Made by a program: the position numbers and the translations under genes. Below, piece by piece: positions 47,007 to 56,291 of a DNA stretch of 64,000 nucleotides (the stretch's first letter is position 1; every line of letters starts with the position of its first letter). The notes beneath the pieces were generated by a model, which made no database searches, was not told where the DNA came from, and was given only the letters and a program-made list of their open reading frames with translations. Source of the stretch: Nocardioides palaemonis (GTDB lineage: Bacteria > Actinomycetota > Actinomycetes > Propionibacteriales > Nocardioidaceae); the NCBI RefSeq assembly GCF_018275325.1, contig NZ_JAGVQR010000001.1:682001-746000 (forward strand). Reading direction: 5' to 3'.

Positions 47007-47367
47007 GCCCGACCTCCGCCAGCCAGCGCGCGGCGAAGGTGCCCGCCGGCAGGTCGCGGGTCACCAGCGAGACGCCGGTGTGGAGCGCGAACGCCACCAG
47101 GCCGAGCGCAGCGGCCGTGACGAGCATGCCGTTGACGTTGCGCGGGAAGCGGCTCGGGACGCTGCGGACGCGGTGCCAGCCGCCGACCAGGCCGGAGGTG
47201 ACCACCGCGGAGACGATGCTCGCGACGGCCGCGCCGATGACGGTGCCGAGCAGGCCCATCCGGCCGATCAGGACGGCCGACGTCGCGGCGGCGGTGGCGC
47301 CGGCGACGAGCTGGGGGAGGCTGAGGTCGAGGAGGGGCGGGCGGTCGTTCTCGGGAGCTTCAGGCAT
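46993..47367 (-). CDS. Small membrane protein of unknown function
   Basis: 124 residues from ATG 47367; a longer frame to 47451 contains no conserved N-terminus. The first 15 residues are acidic (MPEAPENDRPPLLDL), then two or three hydrophobic helices with GLLGTVIGAAVASIVSAVVTSGL and GMLVTAAALGLVAFALHTGVSLV. The middle loop is basic (GGWHRVRSVPSRFPRNVNG). I recognise no family. A related inverted repeat lies just upstream at 47451-47526. Confidence 0.68.
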   Translation of the reverse strand: MPEAPENDRPPLLDLSLPQLVAGATAAATSAVLIGRMGLLGTVIGAAVASIVSAVVTSGLVGGWHRVRSVPSRFPRNVNGMLVTAAALGLVAFALHTGVSLVTRDLPAGTFAARWLAEVGLSRG

Positions 47368-47450
47368 CTCGCGTCGGGGGTCGGGGACGGGGGGCTTCCC
47401 CTGTACGACGACCCGCGCCGCGCGATGGTTTCCGGTCGTGAGCAGCCTCA

Positions 47451-47526
47451 CGCCGGGGGCATCTGAGGACGTCCTGCAGCTCCGGAGGGCGTCGAAGCCT
47501 GCACCACGTCCTCAGATGCCCGGCGG
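47451..47526. repeat. Inverted repeat, GGCATCTGAGGACGT type
   Basis: GGCATCTGAGGACGT (47458-47472) pairs perfectly with ACGTCCTCAGATGCC (47506-47520). Flanking bases extend the arms with a 2-base bulge to about 20 bp (47451-47526). The loop is 33 bases. The arm shares GG-ATCTG-GGACG with the element at 42308. It lies between the hemolysin-III gene and the small membrane gene, both minus. Confidence 0.8.
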
Positions 47527-47533
47527 GACCGGG

Positions 47534-48280
47534 TCAGCGCAGGCTGTAGGTCGCCAGCGAGACGCCGACGTAGTGCGCGGCGAAGGCCAGCACGGTGAAG
47601 GAGTGGAAGACCTCGTGGAAGCCGAACCACCGCGGCGACGGGTTGGGGCGCTTGAGGCCGTAGACCACGCCACCGAGCGTGTAGAGGATCCCGCCCGCGG
47701 CGACCAGCACGAGGGTGGCGATGGCGATGCCGGAGCTGAACTTGTCGGCGCCGTCGACGAACTGCGGGATGAAGAACACCGCCGCCCAGCCGAGCGCGAT
47801 GTACATCGGGGTGTAGAGCCAGCGTGGGGCGTCGGTCCAGAACACGCGGAACACGACGCCGGCGATCGCGGCGCCCCACACCACGCTGAGCAGCGTGGTG
47901 CGCGCGGTGCCGTGCAGGAACAGCAGGGCGTAGGGCGTGTAGGTGCCGGCGATCAGCACGAAGATGTTGGCGTGGTCGAAGCGCCGCAGGAACGCCCACG
48001 TGCGCGGCGACCAGGTGCCGCGGTGGTAGATCGCGGAGACCGTGAAGACCAGCAGCGCGGACAGCGCGAACGCCGCCGAGCCCACCCGGGTCGAGGCGGT
48101 GGGGGACAGCGCGACCAGCACGATGCCGGCGGCGAGGGCGAGCGGCGCGGTGCCGGCGTGCAGCCAGCCGCGCAGCTTGGGCTTCACCTCGGCCATCTTG
48201 TCGGCCATCACCTCGCCGGCGCGCTCGACCCTGTCGGCCACCAGCTCGGAGGCACGCTCGACGCGGTCGCGGGGGGTCAC
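47534..48280 (-). CDS. Hemolysin III / PAQR-family membrane protein
   Basis: A 248-residue protein. After an N-terminal amphipathic region (residues 1-40, with DRVERASELVADRVERAGEVM) come seven TM segments with PAQR motifs: SAIYHRGTW, RRFDHANIFVLIAGTYTPYALLFL and the C-terminal HEVFHSFTVLAFAAHYVGV, giving the conserved His/Asp zinc-like set. PAQR proteins may act as ceramidase- or zinc-linked receptors; the hemolysin name is historical. It is divergent from the prenyltransferase gene with 95 bases between. Confidence 0.94.
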   Translation of the reverse strand: MTPRDRVERASELVADRVERAGEVMADKMAEVKPKLRGWLHAGTAPLALAAGIVLVALSPTASTRVGSAAFALSALLVFTVSAIYHRGTWSPRTWAFLRRFDHANIFVLIAGTYTPYALLFLHGTARTTLLSVVWGAAIAGVVFRVFWTDAPRWLYTPMYIALGWAAVFFIPQFVDGADKFSSGIAIATLVLVAAGGILYTLGGVVYGLKRPNPSPRWFGFHEVFHSFTVLAFAAHYVGVSLATYSLR

Positions 48281-48375
48281 GAGTCGGTCTCCATGGAGGA
48301 GAAAATACCGGCTCGGCGGTGACGCGCGCAGCCGGTCGCGCGGAGTGCTCGCTCACACGGCGTTACGATCGGTCG

Positions 48376-49155
48376 GTGGGCAAGGCAAAGGACGCGGTGC
48401 GACGGGTGCTCTACCCGGCCTACGAGTCCCGCATGGTGCGCAGCCTGTCCAGCGACCAGATCCCCCAGCACGTGGGCGTGATGCTCGACGGCAACCGCCG
48501 CTGGGCAAAGGCCGTCGGGCTCAACACGGCCGAGGGCTACCAGGCCGGCGCCGACAACATCCGGCCGCTCCTCGGCTGGTGCGAGGAGGTCGGGGTCGGG
48601 GTCGTCACGCTGTGGCTGCTCTCCAGCGACAACCTCACCAACCGGCCCCCCGAGCAGCTCACCGGCCTGCTCGCGATCATCGAGGGCGCCGTCGAGTCGC
48701 TCGCCGAGGCCGGCCGCTGGCGGATCCACCCGGTCGGCGCGCTCGACCTGCTGCCCACCGAGACCGCCGCGCGGCTCAAGGCGGCCGAGGAGGCGACCCG
48801 CGACATCGACGGGATCCTGGTCAACGTGGCCGTCGGCTACGGCGGACGCCGCGAGATCGCCGACGCGGTCCGCGCGCTGCTCGCCGACCACGCCACCCGC
48901 GGCACCTCGCTGGAGGAGCTCGCCGAGGTGATCGACGTCGAGCACATCGCCGAGCACCTCTACACCAAGGGCCAGCCCGACCCCGACCTGGTGATCCGCA
49001 CCTCCGGCGAGCAGCGCCTCGGCGGCTTCCTGCTGTGGCAGTCGGCGAACTCGGAGTTCTACTTCTGCGAGGCGCTGTGGCCCGACTTCCGCCGCGTCGA
49101 CTTCCTGCGCGCGATCCGGGCGTACGCCGCGCGCGAGCGCCGCTTCGGCGGCTGA
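48376..49155 (+). CDS. Short-chain (2Z) isoprenyl diphosphate synthase (UppS family)
   Basis: A 259-residue protein from GTG 48376 (an earlier in-frame start at 48319 lacks conservation). The conserved MLDGNRRWAK near residues 36-45 holds the Mg-binding Asp; VVTLWLLSSDNLTNRP, LVIRTSGEQRLGGFLLWQSANSEFYFCEALWPDFRR is the signature of cis-prenyltransferases. The actinobacterial branch includes Rv1086-like Z,E-farnesyl synthases, which make a short precursor for decaprenyl phosphate. Whether this one makes C15 or longer products is not visible. The next gene is phoH-like. Confidence 0.93.
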   Translation: MGKAKDAVRRVLYPAYESRMVRSLSSDQIPQHVGVMLDGNRRWAKAVGLNTAEGYQAGADNIRPLLGWCEEVGVGVVTLWLLSSDNLTNRPPEQLTGLLAIIEGAVESLAEAGRWRIHPVGALDLLPTETAARLKAAEEATRDIDGILVNVAVGYGGRREIADAVRALLADHATRGTSLEELAEVIDVEHIAEHLYTKGQPDPDLVIRTSGEQRLGGFLLWQSANSEFYFCEALWPDFRRVDFLRAIRAYAARERRFGG

Positions 49156-49246
49156 CGCAGTCGTCCACGAGACGTCACCGCGCCGTCACCTCGCGTTCGG
49201 GCGTGTCGCCCCGGATCGGGCTCCCGGCGGGCGTACGTTCCCGACA

Positions 49247-49335
49247 TCGGCAGGTGGGGAAGCCTGCCGAACCGGGAGGCAGTCCGTGGGCACTCAGGTG
49301 GAGGCTCTCCGGTCCGTTGAATGACATCGGACCGG
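49247..49335 (+). promoter_or_regulatory. Structured leader of phoH: two hairpins flanking a uORF
   Basis: TCGGCAGG (49247-49254) pairs with CCTGCCGA (49263-49270). CCGGTCCG (49309-49316) pairs with CGGACCGG (49328-49335) around an 11-base loop. The second stem overlaps the end of the short uORF and the ATG at 49321. It resembles no riboswitch class I know. Confidence 0.5.
49286..49324 (+). CDS. 12-codon upstream ORF in the phoH leader
   Basis: GTG at 49286 opens a 12-residue peptide ([12 protein letters not shown]) ending TGA 49322-49324, which shares ATGA with the in-frame upstream phoH start at 49321. GGGAGG sits seven bases before its GTG. The start of hairpin 2 lies within it. It may couple or attenuate translation of phoH; no conservation can be checked here. 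Confidence 0.4.
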   Translation: MGTQVEALRSVE

Positions 49336-49374
49336 GGCGGGGAGTGCGCGCGCCGGTCCGCTGAGGGGACAGTC

Positions 49375-50718
49375 GTGGCCAGCAACTCAGCATCGCCCAG
49401 CACTGCCGCAGCTCCCGCCGGTGACCGGCTCACCTACGTCCTGGACACGAGCGTCCTGCTCGCCGACCCGGGCGCCATCAAGCGCTTCGCCGAGCACGAG
49501 GTCGTGCTGCCGGTCGTGGTGATCACCGAGCTGGAGGGCAAGCGCCACCACCCGGAGCTGGGCTTCTTCGCCCGCTCGGCGCTCCGCGCGCTCGACGAGC
49601 TGCGGATCCTGCACGGCCGGCTCGACGAGCCGGTGCCGGTCGGCACCGACGGGGGCAGCCTGCGCGTCGAGCTCAACCACACCGATCCCTCGACGCTGCC
49701 GTCGGGCTTCCGCCTCGGCGACAACGACACCCGGATCCTCGCGGTCGCGCGCAACCTCGCCGACGAGGGGCACCGGGTCACGCTGGTCTCCAAGGACCTG
49801 CCGCTGCGGATCAAGGCCTCGGCGGTCGGCCTCGACGCCCAGGAGTACCGCGCCGAGGCGATCAGCGACTCCGACACCGGCTACACCGGGATGGCCGAGC
49901 TGGAGGTGCCGGCCGCCGACCTCGACGAGCTCTACGAGGACGGCGTCATCGACCTCGCCGAGGCGCGGGACCTGCCCTGCCACAACGGCCTGGTGCTGAT
50001 CTCCGAGCGCGGCACCGCGCTCGGGCGGGTGGGCGCCGACAAGCGGGTCCACCTCGTCCGCGGCGACCGCGACGCCTTCGGCATCCACGGACGCTCGGCC
50101 GAGCAGCGGGTGGCGCTGGAGATGCTGCTCGACCCCGAGGTCGGCATCGTGTCGCTCGGCGGCCGCGCCGGCACCGGCAAGTCGGCGATGGCGCTCTGCG
50201 CCGGCCTGGAGGCGGTGATGGAGCGTCGTCAGCACAAGAAGGTCGTGGTCTTCCGGCCCCTCTTCGCCGTCGGCGGCCAGGAGCTCGGCTACCTCCCCGG
50301 CTCGGAGAACGAGAAGATGTCGCCGTGGGGCCAGGCGGTGTTCGACACCCTCGGCGCGCTGACCTCGACCGACGTGATCGACGAGATCATGGACCGCGGG
50401 ATGCTCGAGGTGCTGCCGCTGACCCACATCCGCGGCCGCTCGCTCCACGACGCCTTCGTCATCGTCGACGAGGCCCAGTCGCTGGAGCGCAACGTGCTGC
50501 TCACCGTGCTCTCGCGCATCGGCGCCAACTCCAAGGTGGTCCTGACCCACGACGTCGCCCAGCGCGACAACCTGCGGGTCGGGCGGCACGACGGCATCGT
50601 CGCGGTGGTGGAGAAGCTCAAGGGCCACCCGCTCTTCGCCCACGTCACCCTCACCCGCTCCGAGCGCTCGCCGATCGCGGCGCTGGTGACCGAGATGCTG
50701 GAGAACGTCACGCTCTGA
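49375..50718 (+). CDS. PhoH-family ATPase with N-terminal PIN domain
   Basis: 447 residues from GTG 49375 behind GAGGGG; ATG 49321 would add 18 residues and is coupled to the uORF. The N-domain is a PIN nuclease ([32 protein letters not shown], then [14 protein letters not shown] with acidic metal ligands). The C-domain is PhoH: Walker [13 protein letters not shown] near residue 260, Walker [14 protein letters not shown]. By family it is a toxin-like or RNA-related helicase/nuclease fusion found widely in actinobacteria; exact role is unproven. A hairpin follows the stop. Confidence 0.92.
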   Translation: MASNSASPSTAAAPAGDRLTYVLDTSVLLADPGAIKRFAEHEVVLPVVVITELEGKRHHPELGFFARSALRALDELRILHGRLDEPVPVGTDGGSLRVELNHTDPSTLPSGFRLGDNDTRILAVARNLADEGHRVTLVSKDLPLRIKASAVGLDAQEYRAEAISDSDTGYTGMAELEVPAADLDELYEDGVIDLAEARDLPCHNGLVLISERGTALGRVGADKRVHLVRGDRDAFGIHGRSAEQRVALEMLLDPEVGIVSLGGRAGTGKSAMALCAGLEAVMERRQHKKVVVFRPLFAVGGQELGYLPGSENEKMSPWGQAVFDTLGALTSTDVIDEIMDRGMLEVLPLTHIRGRSLHDAFVIVDEAQSLERNVLLTVLSRIGANSKVVLTHDVAQRDNLRVGRHDGIVAVVEKLKGHPLFAHVTLTRSERSPIAALVTEMLENVTL

Positions 50719-50742
50719 CACCCGGCTCGCTCGTGTGACCCG

Positions 50743-50781
50743 CGTCCCGGCGTGGCGGTGTGGGGCCGCCGCGTCGGGACG
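50743..50781 (+). terminator. 16-bp GC hairpin terminator after phoH
   Basis: 50743-50758 (CGTCCCGGCGTGGCGG) pairs with 50766-50781 (CCGCCGCGTCGGGACG), with two G-U pairs, around a 7-base loop. It begins 24 bases after the phoH stop and has no T-run. Confidence 0.65.
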
Positions 50782-50981
50782 TACGGGACGGGTGCGTCCC
50801 CTGTGACGGCTGGGACAGATGAGGCGGGACGAGTTCGACCGTTCGGTTTGCACGCCTCCGACGCCTCATGCATGGTGGCTCGTGACCGTTCCGTGATCTT
50901 GGTCCGTGGGCACCACCCACGAGCACGTCGGTCGGCGAACCCCCGCGCCGAACGTCCCTGTCCTCTACCCCCGAGAGAACT
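50782..50981 (+). promoter_or_regulatory. 200-base gene-free leader of the secreted transglycosylase-like gene
   Basis: No ORF with coding character is present. ATGAGGCG (50819-50826) pairs with CGCCTCAT (50862-50869), and GTGGG-CACCA-CCCAC occurs near 50906-50920. In actinobacteria, resuscitation-factor and transglycosylase genes often carry long leaders controlled by a riboswitch or stress sigma factors; I cannot fit the known c-di-AMP class to this one. The nearby GCGAACCCCCGCGCCGAAC segment was considered and not accepted. Confidence 0.35.
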
Positions 50982-51674
50982 GTGCCGAAGCCTGACAAGT
51001 ACGTCCCCACGCACCGCGCCCCCGGCAAGCACAAGGCTGCTCGCCCGCACCGCAAGGCCCTGCGCACCGGTGTGGCCCTGACCGGCCTCGCTGCTGCTGC
51101 CACGGGCCTCACCGTCTCCGGTGGGCTGCTGTCCGACGACCCCTCGCTGAGCCCGGCCGCGGCCGACGTGAGCAGCCAGTCGTCCACGTCCGGGTCGTCG
51201 TCCGAGGCGTCCGAGTCGTCCGACGCGCCCACGATGAGCGCTGCCGAGCTCGAGCAGCGCCAGCAGGAGCAGACCGTGTCGCGCTCCGCGACGCGCCGCG
51301 CGCGCTCGGGCTCGGAGAAGGCCGCCGCCCTCTCGGTGTCGTCGGGCACCGCGGTCACGAAGTCCGAGAAGCTCTCCGAGGGCGACCCGCGCGACATCGC
51401 GCGTGCGCTGCTGCCGGCCTACGGCTTCTCCTCCGACCAGTTCTCCTGCCTCGACTCCCTCTACATGAGCGAGTCCGGCTGGCGCATCGACGCCGACAAC
51501 CCGACGTCGTCGGCCTACGGCATCCCGCAGGCGCTGACCGAGCTGCACGACATGCCGGCCGGCTACATGACCTCCGCCGAGGTGCAGATCCGCTGGGGCC
51601 TGGAGTACATCCAGGACACCTACGGCACCCCCTGCAGCGCGTGGAGCTTCAAGCAGGGCAACGGCTGGTACTGA
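50982..51674 (+). CDS. Secreted lytic-transglycosylase-like (RPF/SLT-type) protein
   Basis: A 230-residue protein from GTG 50982 with a basic N-terminus, then a hydrophobic signal stretch (GVALTGLAAAATGLTVSGGL, residues about 31-50). A Ser/Glu-rich linker covers residues about 55-130. The C-terminal domain (CLDSLYMSESGWRIDADNPTSSAYGIPQAL) contains the Glu in SESGWR that fits the transglycosylase acid, and two cysteines, one in FSCLD and one in GTPCSAW, suggest a disulfide. It should cut peptidoglycan or promote growth. The domain is close to actinobacterial aggregation-promoting-factor-like C-termini. Confidence 0.88.
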   Translation: MPKPDKYVPTHRAPGKHKAARPHRKALRTGVALTGLAAAATGLTVSGGLLSDDPSLSPAAADVSSQSSTSGSSSEASESSDAPTMSAAELEQRQQEQTVSRSATRRARSGSEKAAALSVSSGTAVTKSEKLSEGDPRDIARALLPAYGFSSDQFSCLDSLYMSESGWRIDADNPTSSAYGIPQALTELHDMPAGYMTSAEVQIRWGLEYIQDTYGTPCSAWSFKQGNGWY

Positions 51675-51695
51675 CCGGCCCGGTACGGCGACTCG

Positions 51696-52274
51696 TCAGG
51701 CGGCCAGCGCGACGACGAGGCCGCCGAGCATGAAGGCGCTGATCGCCGCGACCAGCGTGGGTGTGGCGAGGTCGGGGACGTAGCGACGGGCGCCGACCGG
51801 CTCGGCGCCGTGGTACTCGTGGGTGAGTGCGTGGCCCTTGCCGCGGGCCAGCAGCCACCGGTTGACCGGCCACGCCGCGAGGAAGGCGACCACCAGCGAC
51901 AGCGCCATCGACAGCCAGAACAGCGCGTCGACCAGCCCCGCCTCCATCGCCCCGGGAACCACGGCGACCACGAGGTTGTCGACGACCTCCATGGTCAGGA
52001 TGGAGAGGGTGTCGGCGGCCAGCACCACGGAGAACGCCGCGCCGACGGCCAGCCCCGCACGCAGGAGCGGGAGCGTCGAGAACGTGTAGCCGAACACGAA
52101 CGCCAGCCCGAACGACAGCGCGATCGTGGCCACGTTGCCGAGCGCGAGAGCGCTGCCGAGGACGAGGCCGACGACCTCCCCGGTCGCACAGCCGGTCAGG
52201 CAGTGGAGGGTGGCGGCGACGGCCATCGCGTTGGTGGCGCCGTGCTCGTGGTGCCCCGCGTGCTCCATGCTCAT
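51696..52274 (-). CDS. DUF4396 membrane protein
   Basis: A 192-residue protein from ATG 52274, overlapping the fumC stop by ATGA. A His-rich N-terminus ([15 protein letters not shown]) is followed by [18 protein letters not shown], the family motif with two Cys, then four or five TM segments ending in [18 protein letters not shown]. The His and Cys suggest metal binding. Function is unknown. It is cotranscribed with fumC, which is unusual. Confidence 0.82.
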   Translation of the reverse strand: MSMEHAGHHEHGATNAMAVAATLHCLTGCATGEVVGLVLGSALALGNVATIALSFGLAFVFGYTFSTLPLLRAGLAVGAAFSVVLAADTLSILTMEVVDNLVVAVVPGAMEAGLVDALFWLSMALSLVVAFLAAWPVNRWLLARGKGHALTHEYHGAEPVGARRYVPDLATPTLVAAISAFMLGGLVVALAA

Positions 52275-53659
52275 CGGCCCGTCATCGAGTCCACGTCGAG
52301 GGCGGCGTCGAGCTGCTCCTCGGTGAGGTCGCCGCGCTCGACGTGGCCGAGCGCGATGACGGTCTCGCGGATCGTGGCGCCGTCGGCCAGGGCCTTCTTG
52401 GCCACCGTGGCGGCCGCCTCGTAGCCGATGTGCTGGTTGAGCGGCGTGACGACCGACGGCGACGACTCGGCATAGCGCCGCATCCGCTCCGCGTCGGCGG
52501 TGATGCCGTCCACGCAGCGCTCGGCGAGCAGCACGGTCGACGTCGACAGCACGTGGATCGACTCCAGCAGCGCGTGGGCCATCACCGGCATCTGCACGTT
52601 GAGCTCGAAGGAGCCGGACGCCCCGGCCCACGCGATGGTGGCGTCGTTGCCGACGACCCGCGCACAGACCATCAGCGTCGCCTCCGGCAGCACCGGGTTG
52701 ACCTTGCCGGGCATGATGCTCGACCCCGGCTGCAGGTCGGGCAGGTGGATCTCGGCCAACCCGGTCGTGGGGCCCGACGACATCCAGCGCAGGTCGTTGC
52801 AGGTCTTGGTGAGCCCGACCGCGATCGTCCGCAGCACCCCCGACAGCTCGACCAGCGAGTCGCGCGTGCCCTGCGCCTCGAAGTGGTTGCGCGCCTCGGT
52901 GAACGGCTGGCCCGTGCGCTCGGCCAGCGCGGCGATCGCCCGCTCGGCGAACGAGGCGGGCGTGTTGATGCCGGTGCCGACGGCCGTCCCGCCGAGCGGC
53001 AGCTCGCGCACGCGTGGGAGCACCGCCTCGAGCCGCTCGACGCCGAGCCGGAGCGACGCTGCGTAGGCACCCATCTCCTGCCCGAGCGTCACCGGAGTCG
53101 CGTCCATGAGGTGCGTACGACCGGCCTTCACCGTGGTCGCGAACTCGTCGGCCTTGCGCTCGAACGACGTCGCGAGCCGCTCCAGCGCGGGGACCAGGTC
53201 GTCGACCACCGCGAGGGTCGCCGCGACGTGGATGCTGGTCGGGAAGGTGTCGTTGCTGCTCTGCGAGGCGTTGACGTGGTCGTTGGGGTGGACCTCCACG
53301 CCCGCGCGCGCGGCGAGGGAGGCGAGCACCTCGTTGGCGTTCATGTTGGAGCTGGTGCCGGAACCGGTCTGGAACACGTCGAGCGGGAAGTGGTCGTCGT
53401 GCTCGCCGGCGACGACGGCGTCGGCCGCGGCGACGATCGCCTGCGCCTGCTCGGCGGTGAGCACCTCGAGCGCCTCGTTTGCGGTCGCGGCTGCGGCCTT
53501 GACGTGCCCGAGCGCCTCGACGTGGCGACGCTGCAGCCTCAGCCCGCTGATCGGGAAGTTCTCCACCGCGCGCTGGGTCTGAGCGCGCCAGAGGGCGTCG
53601 CGAGGCACCTCGACCTCGCCCATCGAGTCGTGCTCGGTGCGTGTCTCGGTCACGGTCAC
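52271..53659 (-). CDS. fumC: Fumarate hydratase class II
   Basis: A 462-residue aspartase/fumarase-superfamily enzyme. [16 protein letters not shown], the mobile-loop signature [12 protein letters not shown] near residue 317 and the N-terminal [11 protein letters not shown] near 133 are conserved. It is iron-independent and catalyses fumarate to malate. The same window encodes a class I iron-sulfur fumarase at 59580-61274. It is divergent from the PBP gene (26 bases between starts) and followed by the DUF4396 gene. Confidence 0.96.
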   Translation of the reverse strand: MTVTETRTEHDSMGEVEVPRDALWRAQTQRAVENFPISGLRLQRRHVEALGHVKAAAATANEALEVLTAEQAQAIVAAADAVVAGEHDDHFPLDVFQTGSGTSSNMNANEVLASLAARAGVEVHPNDHVNASQSSNDTFPTSIHVAATLAVVDDLVPALERLATSFERKADEFATTVKAGRTHLMDATPVTLGQEMGAYAASLRLGVERLEAVLPRVRELPLGGTAVGTGINTPASFAERAIAALAERTGQPFTEARNHFEAQGTRDSLVELSGVLRTIAVGLTKTCNDLRWMSSGPTTGLAEIHLPDLQPGSSIMPGKVNPVLPEATLMVCARVVGNDATIAWAGASGSFELNVQMPVMAHALLESIHVLSTSTVLLAERCVDGITADAERMRRYAESSPSVVTPLNQHIGYEAAATVAKKALADGATIRETVIALGHVERGDLTEEQLDAALDVDSMTGR

Positions 53660-53685
53660 GACCGTACCCCCGGCACGATGGGGCC

Positions 53686-55569
53686 ATGCGATCTCTCCGT
53701 CTCGGGGTCGTCGTCGCGCTCGTGGGGGTCTCGTCGGCCTGCTCCGTGCTCGGCGGCGACGAGGACCAGGACACCGCCGCCGCGCTCGCCGACGAGCTCG
53801 CCGCGGCGCTGTCCGACCACACGCTCGGCGACCTGCCGCTGACCGACGAGGCCGACCGGACCGCGTTCGCCGGTCAGGTCGGGCCGCTCGACGAGACCCC
53901 GGTGGCGGTCGAGGCGCGCGCGGTGCAGGAGGACGAGGACGGGCGCGCGGCGACCGCGACGCTCGGCTGGGCGTGGGACCTCGGCGGCCCGACGCCGTGG
54001 GAGTACGACACCACCGTCGCGCTCGACGGCACCGGTGAGCAGTGGCGGGTGGACTGGTCGAGCGCCTCGCTGGCTCCGGACCTCGCCGACACCGACACCC
54101 TCGGGCTGCGCACGATCGCTCCGGCTCGGGGCGACATCACCGGCGCCGACGGCGCGGTGCTGGTCACGGCGCGCCCGGTGCTGCGCTACGGCCTGGACAA
54201 GACCAAGGTCGAGGGGGCGCAGGTCGCGCGGAGCGCGCGCCGGATCGCCCGCGTGCTGGAGGTCGACCCCGGGGCGTACGTCGAGCGCGCGGAGGCGATG
54301 GGCCCCGACGCGTTCGTCGAGGCGCTGGTGCTGCGCGAGGACGACGCGCTCGAGGTGCTGCCGGAGTTCCGCGAGGTCCCGGGCGCCCTCGCGGTGCGCG
54401 ACACGCTCCCGCTCGCCCCGACGCGCGAGTTCGCCGCGGCTCTGCTGGGGCGGGTCGGGCCGGCGACGGCCGAGCTCGTCGAGGGGTCCGACGGCCGGAT
54501 CGTGGCCGGTGACGAGGTCGGGCTGTCCGGGCTGCAGGCCCGCTACGACGAGCAGCTGCGCGGGATGCCCGGGACGGCGGTGGTCGCGCGCGACGACCAG
54601 GACGCGCTGCGCACGCTCGTCGAGGTGCCGGCCACCGACGGCGTGGACCTGGCCACCACCCTCGACCCCGACCTGCAGGAGAAGGCCGAGGCCATCCTGG
54701 CCGGGACGGGGGAGCAGGCCCCGGCGAGCGCGCTGGTGGCCATCCGCCCCTCCGACGGCGCCGTGCTGGCCGCCGCCAACGGCCCCGGCGCGGCGGGCGC
54801 CGACCTCGCGTCGACCGGTCAGTACGCGCCGGGCTCGACCTTCAAGGTCGTCTCCGGGCTCGCTCTGCTCCGCTCGGGGCTCGCGCCCGGCGACACCGTC
54901 TCGTGCCCGGCGACGACCGTGGTCGACGGCCGGTCCTTCAAGAACTACGACGACTACCCGTCCTCGGCCCTCGGCGACGTCACCTTCACGCGAGCGATCG
55001 CGAACTCCTGCAACACCGCCATGATCGGCAACGCCGACCGCCTCGCGCCCGGCGACCTGACCGCCGCGGCGGCGGCGCTCGGCCTCGGCGTCGACCACGA
55101 CCTCGGGTTCCCGGTCTACTTCGGGCAGGTGCCTCCGGCCGAGACCGAGACGGGCGCGGCGGCCGACATGATCGGCCAGGGCACCGTGCTGGCGAGCCCG
55201 TTCGCGATGGCCACCGTCGCGGCGTCGGTGTCGGCCGGGCGCGCGGTGCTGCCGGTCCTGCTCCCCGCCCACGAGGTCACCCAGATCTCGCCCGAGCGCC
55301 CCCTGACCGCCGGCGAGGCGAACCAGCTGCGCGGCCTGATGCGGGCGGTGGTGACGGAGGGCTCGGGCCGGTTCCTGCTCGACGTCGCGGGCACGGTGGG
55401 CGCCAAGACCGGCACGGCGGAGTACGGCGAGCCGGACGCGTCGGGTGCGCTGCCGACCCACACCTGGATGATCGCCACGCGGGGCGACCTCGCCGTCGCG
55501 GTCTTCGTCGAGACCGGCGAGTCCGGCTCGCAGACCGCCGGGCCGCTGCTGGAGGCGTTCCTGCGCTGA
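53686..55569 (+). CDS. Class B penicillin-binding lipoprotein with MecA-N domain
   Basis: A 627-residue protein from ATG 53686. Lipobox VSSAC near residue 20. An NTF2-like MecA-N domain covers residues about 30-140, followed by a PBP dimerisation domain. The transpeptidase carries SxxK (STFK) near residue 385, SxN (SCN) near 441 and KTG (KTGTAE) near 575. MecA-type N-domains are known in PBP2a and similar low-affinity PBPs, so beta-lactam tolerance is possible but unproven. It has no glycosyltransferase module. Convergent with the spermidine-synthase-like gene. Confidence 0.92.
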   Translation: MRSLRLGVVVALVGVSSACSVLGGDEDQDTAAALADELAAALSDHTLGDLPLTDEADRTAFAGQVGPLDETPVAVEARAVQEDEDGRAATATLGWAWDLGGPTPWEYDTTVALDGTGEQWRVDWSSASLAPDLADTDTLGLRTIAPARGDITGADGAVLVTARPVLRYGLDKTKVEGAQVARSARRIARVLEVDPGAYVERAEAMGPDAFVEALVLREDDALEVLPEFREVPGALAVRDTLPLAPTREFAAALLGRVGPATAELVEGSDGRIVAGDEVGLSGLQARYDEQLRGMPGTAVVARDDQDALRTLVEVPATDGVDLATTLDPDLQEKAEAILAGTGEQAPASALVAIRPSDGAVLAAANGPGAAGADLASTGQYAPGSTFKVVSGLALLRSGLAPGDTVSCPATTVVDGRSFKNYDDYPSSALGDVTFTRAIANSCNTAMIGNADRLAPGDLTAAAAALGLGVDHDLGFPVYFGQVPPAETETGAAADMIGQGTVLASPFAMATVAASVSAGRAVLPVLLPAHEVTQISPERPLTAGEANQLRGLMRAVVTEGSGRFLLDVAGTVGAKTGTAEYGEPDASGALPTHTWMIATRGDLAVAVFVETGESGSQTAGPLLEAFLR

Positions 55570-55578
55570 GGGTGTGGC

Positions 55579-56262
55579 TCAGCGCCGGGAGAGGTAGAGG
55601 TAGTACTCCTCGGGCCGGTCCTGCAGCAGCACGTGGTGCGCCTGCTCCTCGGCGTCGCCGAAGACCTCTCGCATCGCGGCGAGCAGCTCCGGCGCCGGGT
55701 TCGCCGACCAGACGACGAGGACGCCCCCGTCGCGCAGCACGTCGCGGCAGCGGCGCAGGAACGGGTGCTCGTAGACCGCCTCGTTGGCCTGGTGGACGAG
55801 GTAGCCCGGCCCGTTGTCGACGTCGAGCAGGACCAGGTCGTAGGTGGAGCGGGCCTCGGCGACCGCCATCGCGATGTCGGCGTTGACGATGCTCGCGCGG
55901 GTGTCGGCGAGCAGGGCCGGGCCGTGCGGGACCGTGCCGTCGCGCATCCACCGGACGAGCGGCTCCTCGATCTCCACGACCACGGCGCGCTCGACGCGGG
56001 GATCGGCCAGCACCCGCTGCAGCGTGAACCCCAGGCCGAGCCCACCGATCAGCACGGAGCCGGGCGAGGCGACGGCCTCCAGCGCCTGGGCGGCGAGCTC
56101 GATCTCGCTGGTGGTCTCGAGCGTGTCCATCACGAACACGCCGTTGACCCGGAGCTCGAGCACGTCGGCGCCGGTCCCGTTGGTCCGGCGACGCAGCACC
56201 ACCTCGCCCCGCTCGGTCTCGGCCCGGGCGACCTCCACGGCCTGTGCGTTGTCCACGGACAC
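55579..56262 (-). CDS. Spermidine/spermine-synthase-like methyltransferase fold
   Basis: A 227-residue Rossmann protein from GTG 56262. It has the spermidine-synthase core: SVLIGGLGLGFTLQRVLAD (motif I), VVVEIEEPLVRWMR, and VLLDVDNGPGYLVHQANEAVY with the catalytic Asp region altered. It is short (about 75 residues less than true SpeE) and lacks a standard N-terminal gate domain; therefore polyamine synthase activity is uncertain and methyltransferase or orphan enzyme are alternatives. Single gene between the PBP and hydrolase genes. Confidence 0.8.
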   Translation of the reverse strand: MSVDNAQAVEVARAETERGEVVLRRRTNGTGADVLELRVNGVFVMDTLETTSEIELAAQALEAVASPGSVLIGGLGLGFTLQRVLADPRVERAVVVEIEEPLVRWMRDGTVPHGPALLADTRASIVNADIAMAVAEARSTYDLVLLDVDNGPGYLVHQANEAVYEHPFLRRCRDVLRDGGVLVVWSANPAPELLAAMREVFGDAEEQAHHVLLQDRPEEYYLYLSRR

Positions 56263-56291
56263 ATCCTGACCGACCGGGCTAGGTTGCCGGC

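Noticed and set aside
50925..50981. Possible c-di-AMP (ydaO-type) riboswitch upstream of the transglycosylase-like gene.
   Set aside because: A GCCGAAC-like string is present, but the conserved core and the stem order do not fit the class. A covariance scan would be needed.
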